NCBI RefSeq assembly: GCF_015461835.1
Contig: NZ_JACOPX010000002.1
Location: 1 to 64,000 of the forward strand
Reading direction: 5' to 3'
Length of the DNA stretch: 64,000 nucleotides
Origin: Pseudomonas neuropathica
Lineage (GTDB): Bacteria > Pseudomonadota > Gammaproteobacteria > Pseudomonadales > Pseudomonadaceae
Shown here: positions 57,055 through 64,000 of the stretch, piece by piece
How the letters are laid out: every line of letters begins with the position of its first letter
How positions within the stretch are numbered: the first letter of the stretch is position 1
The notes under the pieces: model-generated
Told to the model about the DNA's origin: nothing
The model's input: only the letters and a program-made list of their open reading frames with translations
The model's database searches: none
Program-made: the position numbers and the translations under genes

Positions 57055-57462
57055 TCAAACCTGGAGAGTTGGCGAAGCGGCGCTCAGGTAACTGTCGAGC
57101 AAACCGCGCATCAGCACCGCCGACACCGGGGTTTGCAGGCGCCCCAGCAGCCGCAGGCGGTGTTCACACAGCAAAGGCTCTAGATCGTTCAGCAGGCTTG
57201 ACGCGACCGCCCCCAGCAGGATCAACGCACGCGCCTCATGCCGTGTCGCCAGATGATGAATCAGCGCCAGGCCATCGCCACCCTTGAGTTGCGGATCGCA
57301 AATGGCGATATCGACCGCGCCGCGATGGCCCAGCGAAGACAGCGCAGAGGCCAGCGACGGCGCCGTCAGCACGTCATAGATGCCAATGGCATTGAGCATT
57401 TGATGCAATGCCATCAGCTGGAACGGATTGGGTTCAAGTATCAGGACTTTAAGCGAGCGCAT
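57055..57462 (-). CDS. Stand-alone degenerate receiver-domain protein
   Basis: A 135-residue protein with a CheY-like receiver fold only. It has LILEPNPFQLMALHQML, the likely phospho-acceptor Asp in ICDPQL, and GGDGLALIHHL, but lacks the usual Thr/Ser and conserved Lys near the end (GRLQTP instead of a KP pair). No output domain. The start at 57462 has GAGG 6 bases upstream. It lies 117 bases from the truncated sensor gene in the same direction, so the pair probably belonged to one two-component locus. Confidence 0.75.
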   Translation of the reverse strand: MRSLKVLILEPNPFQLMALHQMLNAIGIYDVLTAPSLASALSSLGHRGAVDIAICDPQLKGGDGLALIHHLATRHEARALILLGAVASSLLNDLEPLLCEHRLRLLGRLQTPVSAVLMRGLLDSYLSAASPTLQV

Positions 57463-57579
57463 AAGCGACCTCTGGAGGCGACAATCGCGGACTCTCACCG
57501 CAGTTGTTGTCACTCTAGGGCAGGCGTCCTAAGCCTCCCATCGGAAAAGTAGTCGCGTCTTATAGGACATTTCCCATCT

Positions 57580-58953
57580 TCATTGCAGACATCGACACCC
57601 GCTCTCTGTACGACGCAGGGTGATGTCCGTCCAGCCCCCCAAAAGTCCACGCAGTTTGCCGTCGGCGCTGTAGAACGGCACTGTCCACTGATAGACGTCG
57701 CGGGGACCACTCTTGAATTGCAATCGGCGCTTGCTGAAGCGCGACTTGCGGGTACGCAACTGCACCAGGAACTCGTCGTGCAGCATCAGCGCCGTAGCCT
57801 GCGGCAGCGCGTCAACCTCGATCAGCAACTTCCCCAGCACCTGATCCAGTCGAATCGACAAGGCCTCCTCATAGCTGCGATTGCACATGATCAGCCGCCC
57901 TTGCAGATCACGGACGAACACCGGGTCGGGCATGGAGTCGATCAGCGCGTGCTGAAACGCCAGTTGATCGCCCAGATCCTTTTCCGCCGCGCGACGCAGT
58001 TTGATCACGGCCGTCAGTCGCCGATTCCATATCAGGAAAAGCAGGCCAAACACGCCGAGTCCGCCCATGCCCCAGCAACCCCATTCGAGCATCTGCTGCC
58101 AGACCGACGGCACGGGCACCGGTGCAACACCCTCCAGCCATTTCAGGCGGATCGCCCGTAACTCCGCCGCAGGAAAAGCCTCAAGGGCCTTGTTGAGAAT
58201 ACTCAAGAGCACTGGCATGCCTTTGCGCACGGCCAGGTTATCCGCTTCCCATTTGCCTTCGACCAGACCGCCTACCTTGAGCAACCCCAAAGGATAAAGC
58301 TGCGCGCCGATTTCGTTCTCGATGGTGGCGTAAGCTTCACCGCTCTCGACCAGTGCCCGCGCCTCGGCGTAGGTCTTGACCGAGCGAATCTCGATCAACG
58401 GGAAGTCACGCCGGATCATGTCTTCCAGCGCATGCCGGGCCGGCAGCACCAACACCCGTTGACTCAATTGCTCAAAAGCCTCCAGTCGGGGCGCGTCGGC
58501 GCGGCCGACAAACACCCAGCCCGCACCACCAAATGCATGGCTGTAATCCAGAAACGCCTTGCGCTCCTCGCTCATGGCCAGGGTCGTACTGATATCCGCC
58601 GATCCGCTTTCCAGACGTTCGAGCATGTGATCGGTGGAAAACGACTCCTGATGCACAAACCGCAACCCGGTCATCGCCGTCACGCGCTTGAGTACATCAT
58701 TATTCAAGCCGCTCCACTGCCCGTGCTCATCCTGGAACAGATACAACGGGTACTGCAACGACGTCACCTTCACCTCGGGGTTGTCTCGAATCCACTGACG
58801 CTCGTGCGCAGCCAGTTCGATGGGCTGGACCCTGGAAGTCGCGGCATCGTCATGCAGCGCCAGTTGCGCCGCCTCGCTGCTGCGCATCAAAGCCAGTAAT
58901 CCGAACAAGAACAGCCCACTCAGTGCCGGTTTCAAACCTCTATAAAACAGCAT
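57580..58953 (-). CDS. BvgS-like sensor, N-terminal part only (binding domain, membrane helix, PAS)
   Basis: A 457-residue protein. Signal peptide, then a periplasmic SBP_bac_3 domain (about 45-265), one membrane helix (about 300), and a PAS domain with PAC end (LLGGWTDITLRR). BvgS/EvgS sensors continue from here into HisKA, ATPase and receiver domains; this one stops within a dozen residues (TESGCRCLQ). Thus the kinase half is missing, probably by deletion, though a stand-alone function is possible. ATG at 58953 with AGGAAG upstream fits. Confidence 0.8.
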   Translation of the reverse strand: MLFYRGLKPALSGLFLFGLLALMRSSEAAQLALHDDAATSRVQPIELAAHERQWIRDNPEVKVTSLQYPLYLFQDEHGQWSGLNNDVLKRVTAMTGLRFVHQESFSTDHMLERLESGSADISTTLAMSEERKAFLDYSHAFGGAGWVFVGRADAPRLEAFEQLSQRVLVLPARHALEDMIRRDFPLIEIRSVKTYAEARALVESGEAYATIENEIGAQLYPLGLLKVGGLVEGKWEADNLAVRKGMPVLLSILNKALEAFPAAELRAIRLKWLEGVAPVPVPSVWQQMLEWGCWGMGGLGVFGLLFLIWNRRLTAVIKLRRAAEKDLGDQLAFQHALIDSMPDPVFVRDLQGRLIMCNRSYEEALSIRLDQVLGKLLIEVDALPQATALMLHDEFLVQLRTRKSRFSKRRLQFKSGPRDVYQWTVPFYSADGKLRGLLGGWTDITLRRTESGCRCLQ

Positions 58954-59023
58954 TGCCACTTCCTTCGTGATCGACTCACCCGTCCTTCGTGGGTGAAAAC
59001 CCGCACAGTGTGGCAGCAGAAAC

Positions 59024-59049
59024 AAAAAAGCCCGTCAGGAGACGGGCTT
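59024..59049 (-). terminator. Terminator of the hom-thrC unit
   Basis: On the minus strand AAGCCCGTC, TCCT loop, GACGGGCTT and then a T-run, starting about 25 bases after the thrC stop. Confidence 0.93.
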
Positions 59050-59073
59050 CAAAATGTGACAGCTTTTACCGGA

Positions 59074-60483
59074 TTAAAGCGGCTTGCCGCGGTTGCCATG
59101 CTGGCTGACAAAGGCTTGCACGGCTTTCAGCTCGTTTGGCAAAACGGTGCAACGCTCGTTTCGCTCAAACAAATCAGAAAGATGTGCAGGTAGCTCGAGC
59201 GCTTTTCCTACACCGGCTTTCTCTACCGCATCCGGGAATTTCACCGGATGTGCGGTGCCGAGAATCACCATCGGGATATCGAGGCTACGACGGCACTCGC
59301 GCGCGGCCTTGACGCCGATCGCGGTATGCGGATCCAGCACTTCACCGGTCTGCTCGTAGACTTCGGCGATGGTTTCGCAGGTTTGCGCGTCGTCCACGGC
59401 CAGCGAGTCGAACAGCTTGCGGGCTTCGGTCCAGCGTTCTTGCTCGACGCTGAAACCGCCACCCTGCCTGAACGTGTCCATCAGGCCGGCGATGGCCGCG
59501 CCGTTGCGACCGTGCAGGTCGAACAGCAGGCGTTCGAAGTTCGACGACACCATGATGTCCATCGACGGCGACAGCGTGGCGTGCAGGGTTTCCTTGACGT
59601 ACTGATTGCCGCTCATGAAGCGGTGCAGGATGTCGTTGCGGTTGGTGGCGACGATCAACTGGTTGATCGGCAGGCCCATGTTGCGCGCCAGGTAACCGGC
59701 GAAGATGTCGCCAAAGTTGCCGGTCGGCACCGAGAACGACACCGAACGCGCCGGACCGCCCAACTGCAGGGCCGCGTGGAAGTAGTAGACGATCTGGGCC
59801 ATGATCCGCGCCCAGTTGATCGAGTTCACCGCCACCAGACGCGTGCCTTTGAGGAAGCTCTGGTCGGCGAAGCTCGCCTTGACCATTTCCTGGCAGTCAT
59901 CGAAGTTGCCTTCGATGGCGATGTTGTGGATGTTCTCGCCGAAGATGGTGGTCATCTGGCGACGCTGCACTTCGGACACACGGTTGTGCGGGTGCAGGAT
60001 GAAGATGTCGACGTTTTCGCAGTGCTTGCAGCCTTCGATGGCCGCCGAGCCGGTGTCACCCGAGGTGGCGCCGACGATGACCACGCGCTCACCGCGTTTT
60101 TCCAGCACGTAGTCGAGCAGACGGCCGAGCAGTTGCAGAGCGAAGTCCTTGAACGCCAAAGTCGGGCCGTGGAACAACTCCAGCACCCATTCGTTGCCGT
60201 TCAGCTGACGCAGCGGTGCCACGGCGCTGTGGGCGAACACACCGTAGGTTTCTTCAAGGATCTTTTTGAAGTCGGCATCCGGAATGCTGCCGGTAACGAA
60301 CGGACGCATCACCCGGAAGGCCAGTTCGTGATACGGCAGGCCGGCCCACGAAGCGATTTCTTCCTGAGTGAAACGTGGCAGGTTTTCCGGAACGTACAGA
60401 CCGCCGTCGGTGGCGAGACCGGCCAGCAGGACGTCTTCGAAATTCAGGGCCGGTGCCTGGCCGCGGGTACTGATATAACGCAT
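59074..60483 (-). CDS. thrC: Threonine synthase
   Basis: A 469-residue pyridoxal-phosphate enzyme making L-threonine from O-phosphohomoserine. The cofactor lysine lies in HGPTLAFKDFALQ, the phosphate loop in GATSGDTGSAA; the N-terminus MRYISTRGQAPALNFEDVL is typical of the longer bacterial (class 2) form. It follows hom by 109 bases in the same direction; together they carry two steps of threonine synthesis. A terminator follows. Confidence 0.97.
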   Translation of the reverse strand: MRYISTRGQAPALNFEDVLLAGLATDGGLYVPENLPRFTQEEIASWAGLPYHELAFRVMRPFVTGSIPDADFKKILEETYGVFAHSAVAPLRQLNGNEWVLELFHGPTLAFKDFALQLLGRLLDYVLEKRGERVVIVGATSGDTGSAAIEGCKHCENVDIFILHPHNRVSEVQRRQMTTIFGENIHNIAIEGNFDDCQEMVKASFADQSFLKGTRLVAVNSINWARIMAQIVYYFHAALQLGGPARSVSFSVPTGNFGDIFAGYLARNMGLPINQLIVATNRNDILHRFMSGNQYVKETLHATLSPSMDIMVSSNFERLLFDLHGRNGAAIAGLMDTFRQGGGFSVEQERWTEARKLFDSLAVDDAQTCETIAEVYEQTGEVLDPHTAIGVKAARECRRSLDIPMVILGTAHPVKFPDAVEKAGVGKALELPAHLSDLFERNERCTVLPNELKAVQAFVSQHGNRGKPL

Positions 60484-60503
60484 GATTTCAAACCTTCGGT
60501 TTG

Positions 60504-60584
60504 AGCTTCAAGCTACGAGCTACAAGCTGCAAGTAAAAGCCAGACCGCTTTTCTCTTGCCGCTTGCAGCGCGAAGCTTGCAGCT
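60504..60584. repeat. Imperfect inverted repeat of AGCTTCAAGCT type between hom and thrC
   Basis: AGCTTCAAGCTACGAGCTAC... (60504-60533) faces CTTGCCGCTTGCAGCGCGAA... (60555-60584) imperfectly. Many AAGCT/AGCTT steps make it a dispersed intergenic repeat of a third type. It lies inside the hom-thrC unit. Confidence 0.7.
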
Positions 60585-60592
60585 GCTTCTGT

Positions 60593-61897
60593 TTAGTTCA
60601 GGTGCTCGACGCGGATCCGGACAACCGGACCATTCACGCCGGCCAGGGCTTCGAGGGCGGCGATCGCATCGTTGATACGTTGCTCGACCACGCGGTGGGT
60701 CAGCAGGATCATCGGCACCAGACCGTCATGCTCTTCGACTTCCTTCTGCATGATCGACTCGATGTTGATGCCGCGCTCCGAGAGGATGCTCGCCACCTGA
60801 GCCAGTACGCCGGGATGGTCCTTGGCCTGGATGCGCAGGTAGTACGCGCTTTCGCAGGATTCGATCGGCAGGATCGGATGGGCCGACAGCGAATCCGGCT
60901 GGAAGGCCAGGTGCGGCACGCGGTTTTCCGGGTCGGAAGTCATGGCGCGAACCACGTCCACCAGATCGGCGATCACCGACGAGGCGGTTGGCTCCATGCC
61001 GGCGCCCGCGCCGTAGAACAGCGTCGAACCAGCCGCATCACCGTTGACCATCACCGCGTTCATCACGCCGTTGACGTTGGCGATCAGGCGATCGGCCGGG
61101 ATCAGCGTCGGGTGCACGCGCAACTCGATGCCGGCGGCAGTGCTGCGCGCCACGCCGAGGTGCTTGATGCGGTAGCCCAGCGCTTCGGCGTAGTTGACGT
61201 CGGCGGTGGTCAGCTTGGTGATGCCTTCGGTGTAAGCCTTGTCGAATTGCAGCGGAATGCCGAACGCGATCGAGGCCAGAATCGTCAGTTTGTGCGCGGC
61301 GTCGATGCCTTCAACGTCGAAGGTCGGATCGACTTCGGCGTAACCCAGTGCCTGGGCTTCGGCCAGCACGTCTTCGAAGGTACGGCCCTTCTCGCGCATT
61401 TCGGTGAGGATGAAGTTACCGGTGCCGTTGATGATCCCGGCCACCCAGTTGATGCGGTTGGCGGACAAGCCTTCACGGATCGCCTTGATCACCGGAATAC
61501 CACCGGCCACGGCCGCTTCGAATGCGACGATTACGCCTTTCTCGCGAGCCTTGGCGAAAATTTCATTACCGTGAACGGCAATCAGAGCCTTGTTCGCGGT
61601 GACCACATGCTTGCCATTCTCGATGGCCTTGAGTACCAGCTCGCGGGCGACGGTGTAGCCGCCCATCAGCTCTATGACGATGTCGATCTCAGGGTTCGTG
61701 GCCACTTCGAAGACATCGTTGGTAATCGCAATACCGGTCGTCTGGAACTGAGGCTTTGGCGTGCGCATGGCAATTTGTGCCACTTCGATCCCACGCCCGG
61801 CACGACGAGCAATTTCCTCGGCGTTGCGCTGAAGTACGTTGAAGGTACCGCCACCGACGGTCCCTAACCCACAGATGCCTACTTTGACCGGATTCAC
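60593..61897 (-). CDS. hom: Homoserine dehydrogenase
   Basis: A 434-residue monofunctional enzyme reducing aspartate semialdehyde to homoserine with NAD(P)H. N-terminal Rossmann loop GLGTVGGGTFNVL, catalytic domain (VNGVMNAVMVNGDAAG), and a C-terminal ACT domain (DHPGVLAQVASILSERGINI) that gives threonine feedback inhibition in relatives. Upstream of thrC, same direction. The region before its start shows no clear promoter; three hairpins lie between it and dsbC. Confidence 0.97.
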   Translation of the reverse strand: MNPVKVGICGLGTVGGGTFNVLQRNAEEIARRAGRGIEVAQIAMRTPKPQFQTTGIAITNDVFEVATNPEIDIVIELMGGYTVARELVLKAIENGKHVVTANKALIAVHGNEIFAKAREKGVIVAFEAAVAGGIPVIKAIREGLSANRINWVAGIINGTGNFILTEMREKGRTFEDVLAEAQALGYAEVDPTFDVEGIDAAHKLTILASIAFGIPLQFDKAYTEGITKLTTADVNYAEALGYRIKHLGVARSTAAGIELRVHPTLIPADRLIANVNGVMNAVMVNGDAAGSTLFYGAGAGMEPTASSVIADLVDVVRAMTSDPENRVPHLAFQPDSLSAHPILPIESCESAYYLRIQAKDHPGVLAQVASILSERGINIESIMQKEVEEHDGLVPMILLTHRVVEQRINDAIAALEALAGVNGPVVRIRVEHLN

Positions 61898-61915
61898 TGT
61901 GAACTCCCCATAAAA

Positions 61916-62020
61916 CGGCCGACGCGGGGTCGGCCGGAAAACAACCGCGTGCTCGCGGCTCTCTATTGATGGTCCGGCGATGCAGCTGCCGGACCATGAT
62001 CGTCACGGCTGACCGTGACG
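61916..62020. other. Three hairpins in the dsbC-hom gap
   Basis: Perfect stems CGGCCGAC/GTCGGCCG (61916-61936), TGGTCCGGC/GCCGGACCA (61970-61996) and CGTCACGG/CCGTGACG (62001-62020) follow one another in a gap of 130 bases. None has a T-run after it in the leftward direction. They would lie downstream of dsbC and in the hom leader. Confidence 0.7.
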
Positions 62021-62027
62021 ATGCGAA

Positions 62028-62759
62028 TCACTTCGCGCCCAGCGCCAGTTTGGCGACTTGTGGCGCAGGCTGGTAGCCCGGAATCACTTGTCCGTCAGCC
62101 AAAACGATGGCCGGTGTGCCGTTCACGCCGATCGACTGACCTAGGGCGAACTGCTTGGAAACCGGGTTATCGCACTTGGCGGCCTTGATTTCCTTGCCAT
62201 CGACCATTTTGTCCATGGCAGCTTTCTTGTCTTTCGAGCACCACACGGCTTGCAGTTGCTCGTCACCCGGCGAACCGAGGCCCTGACGCGGGAACGCCAC
62301 ATAGCGCACTTCGATGCCACGCTTGTTCAGCTCAGGCACTTCGGCGTGCAGCTTGTGGCAGTAAGGGCAGGTGGTGTCGGTGAACACGGTGATGTGCGAT
62401 TTGGTTTCGCCGATCGCCGGGTAGACCACGGTTTCGGCAACCGGAATGGCGTTGACCAGTTTGGAGACGCCCAGGCGTTCGGTTTTCTCGGTCAGGTTGA
62501 CCGGTTTGCCGTCCTTGAGCTGGAACAGGTAACCCTGAACGATGTACTGGCCATCGGCGCTGGCGTAGAGCACGCGGCTGCCCTTGAGCTTGACTTCGTA
62601 CATGCCCGGCAACGGGCTGGCGCTGATGCTTTCTACCGGAACCTCGAGTTCGAGTTTTTCCAGGCTTTGACGAATGGCTTTGTCGGCCGCGTCATCGGCG
62701 ACGGCAAAGGTGCTGACCAACGCAATGGCTGCGGCGGCGAAAATCTGGGTCAGACGCAT
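62028..62759 (-). CDS. dsbC: Thiol:disulfide isomerase DsbC
   Basis: A 243-residue periplasmic isomerase that corrects wrong disulfide bonds. Cleaved signal peptide (about 1-21, ending FAVA), N-terminal dimerisation domain, then a thioredoxin fold with active site CPYC at 131-134 and a second Cys pair further on. The ATG at 62759 has AGGAG 6 bases upstream; the longer frame from 62846 is not needed. It follows xerD and precedes hom. Confidence 0.95.
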   Translation of the reverse strand: MRLTQIFAAAAIALVSTFAVADDAADKAIRQSLEKLELEVPVESISASPLPGMYEVKLKGSRVLYASADGQYIVQGYLFQLKDGKPVNLTEKTERLGVSKLVNAIPVAETVVYPAIGETKSHITVFTDTTCPYCHKLHAEVPELNKRGIEVRYVAFPRQGLGSPGDEQLQAVWCSKDKKAAMDKMVDGKEIKAAKCDNPVSKQFALGQSIGVNGTPAIVLADGQVIPGYQPAPQVAKLALGAK

Positions 62760-62913
62760 GAGAACTCCTGAAGGCGGACAAATGGAACGATCAGAACGCC
62801 CGTGCCGGAACACCGGGTCATAACCGTCCATCGTGCAAACCGGCAAAGCCTAACACATAAGGTCACGGTGGCCGAATGCGCCTGTCGCCATAGATTTTGA
62901 GAGCACTGAAGAA

Positions 62914-63006
62914 CCTGTAGGAGTGAGCCTGCTCGCGATAGCGGTCCTTCATTCAGCAGTGTGTTTTCAGGAATCTCGCTATCGCGAGCAGGCTCGCTCC
63001 CACAGG
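62914..63006. repeat. REPIN (inverted REP pair, mixed arms)
   Basis: Left arm of the GTAGGAGTGAGCCTGCTCGC type and right arm GCGAGCAGGCTCGCTCCCAC, so the two arms differ at three positions. Between xerD and dsbC. Confidence 0.9.
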
Positions 63007-63015
63007 AATTTTTGT

Positions 63016-63912
63016 TCAGCCGCGCGGGTGGTGTTTGGCGTGCAGATCCTGCAATCGAGCGCGGGCGACGTGGGTGTAGATCTGTGTAGTAGAGAGGTCG
63101 CTGTGGCCGAGCAACATCTGCACCACGCGCAAATCCGCGCCATGGTTGAGCAAGTGCGTGGCAAACGCATGGCGCAAGGTGTGCGGCGACAGCGACTTGC
63201 CGATCCCGGCGACCTTGGCCTGGTGCTTGATCCGGTGCCAGAAGGTCTGACGGGTCATCTGCTCGCCACGCTGACTGGGAAACAGTACATCGCTGGGGCG
63301 GCCACCGAGCAATTCGCTACGACCGTCACGCATATAGCGCTCGACCCAGACGATCGCCTCTTCGCCCATGGGCACCAGCCGTTCCTTGCTGCCCTTGCCC
63401 ATCACCCGCAACACACCTTGACGCAGGTTGACCTGCTCCAGCGTCAGGCTGACCAGTTCTGTCACGCGCAAACCACAGGCATACAACACTTCGAGCATGG
63501 CGCGGTCTCGCTGACCGATGGCTTCGCTCAGGTCCGGCGCTTTGAGCAACGCCTCGACGTCGGCTTCCGACAGCGATTTGGGCAGAGGCCTACCGAGTTG
63601 CGGCATGTCGACGCGCAATGTCGGGTCGACGCTGATCATCTTTTCCCGCAGCAAATAGCGATAAAAGCCACGCACCCCGGAAAGAAATCTGGCAGTGGAG
63701 CGCGGTTTGTAGTTCTGCTCCAGACGCCAGGACAAGTGATCGAGGATCAATTCACGACCGGCATTGATCAGCTCAAGGTTCTTCTCCTGCAACCAGCCAT
63801 TGAACAACGCCAGATCACTGCGATAAGCGCCACGGGTGTTCTCGGACAGGCCTTTCTCCAGCCATAACGCGTCGAGGAATTGGTCAATCAGCGGGTGGTC
63901 GATGGCAGGCAT
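63016..63912 (-). CDS. xerD: Site-specific tyrosine recombinase XerD
   Basis: A 298-residue recombinase that with XerC resolves chromosome dimers at dif. N-terminal SAM-like core-binding domain (about 1-90), catalytic domain with Arg 149, Lys 173, His 244, Arg 247, His 270 and nucleophile Tyr 279, all in place. Length equals E. coli XerD. It precedes dsbC in the same direction, as in P. aeruginosa and E. coli (xerD-dsbC). Confidence 0.97.
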   Translation of the reverse strand: MPAIDHPLIDQFLDALWLEKGLSENTRGAYRSDLALFNGWLQEKNLELINAGRELILDHLSWRLEQNYKPRSTARFLSGVRGFYRYLLREKMISVDPTLRVDMPQLGRPLPKSLSEADVEALLKAPDLSEAIGQRDRAMLEVLYACGLRVTELVSLTLEQVNLRQGVLRVMGKGSKERLVPMGEEAIVWVERYMRDGRSELLGGRPSDVLFPSQRGEQMTRQTFWHRIKHQAKVAGIGKSLSPHTLRHAFATHLLNHGADLRVVQMLLGHSDLSTTQIYTHVARARLQDLHAKHHPRG

Positions 63913-64000
63913 GGGCGCTCAAGTCACACAGCCTTAAGACTGTGCGCAAATGTAGAGTGAACTGTAGGAATGGGCGCTAGTCTTTCATAGCCCGCTAATT

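Overview
The window is a stretch of chromosome from a Pseudomonas of the P. fluorescens complex. Evidence: high G+C, dense intergenic REP/REPIN repeats of the TTCGCGAGCAAGCTCGCTCC type, and gene order matching the P. aeruginosa block that runs from mexJKL through tsaB-adk-ppc, lptF, lysS-prfB-wsp, then recJ-yaeQ and thrC-hom-dsbC-xerD (the P. aeruginosa order is recalled, not searched). No tRNA, rRNA or CRISPR array was seen.

Layout. 1-1.16 kb: the 3' end of an IS110-type transposase, nine head-to-tail 71-bp REP units, and a hairpin-rich non-coding element. 1.16-6.1 kb: MexJK-type RND pump and its TetR repressor, divergent. 6.2-18.6 kb: housekeeping and conserved genes (rsmJ, extensin-like, DUF72, tsaB, adk, ppc) and an lptF lipoprotein pair behind a probable AlgU promoter. 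18.8-24.3 kb: QEGLA-motif protein, lipoprotein, TetR, lysS, and prfB with its programmed +1 frameshift. 24.6-33.1 kb: a complete wspABCDEFR chemosensory operon feeding a diguanylate cyclase. 33.4-44.4 kb: DUF533 protein, then a LysR regulator and a polyamine-type cluster (two aminobutyraldehyde dehydrogenases around a YdcSTUV-like ABC importer, plus an APC permease).

44.4-48.3 kb is the accessory part: a SLOG-fold protein, a 5'-truncated phosphoribosyltransferase, an ABC-type ATPase/RloB pair resembling abortive-infection (AbiL/RloAB-like) modules, and a solitary Bro-N protein. A 12-bp direct repeat brackets the ATPase/RloB pair, and the break inside the phosphoribosyltransferase lies at one copy. 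This is the most likely place for an undescribed system or a recent insertion scar.

48.6-64 kb: opgD, an Old Yellow Enzyme, recJ, yaeQ, a family III CoA transferase coupled to a periplasmic binding-like protein, a DUF3509 protein, a degenerate receiver beside a BvgS-like sensor lacking its kinase half, then thrC, hom, dsbC and xerD.

How it works together: Wsp links surface sensing to c-di-GMP; the AlgU-linked lipoproteins and OpgD serve the envelope; hom and thrC make threonine; DsbC repairs disulfides; the 35-44 kb cluster probably imports and oxidises a polyamine or related amine.
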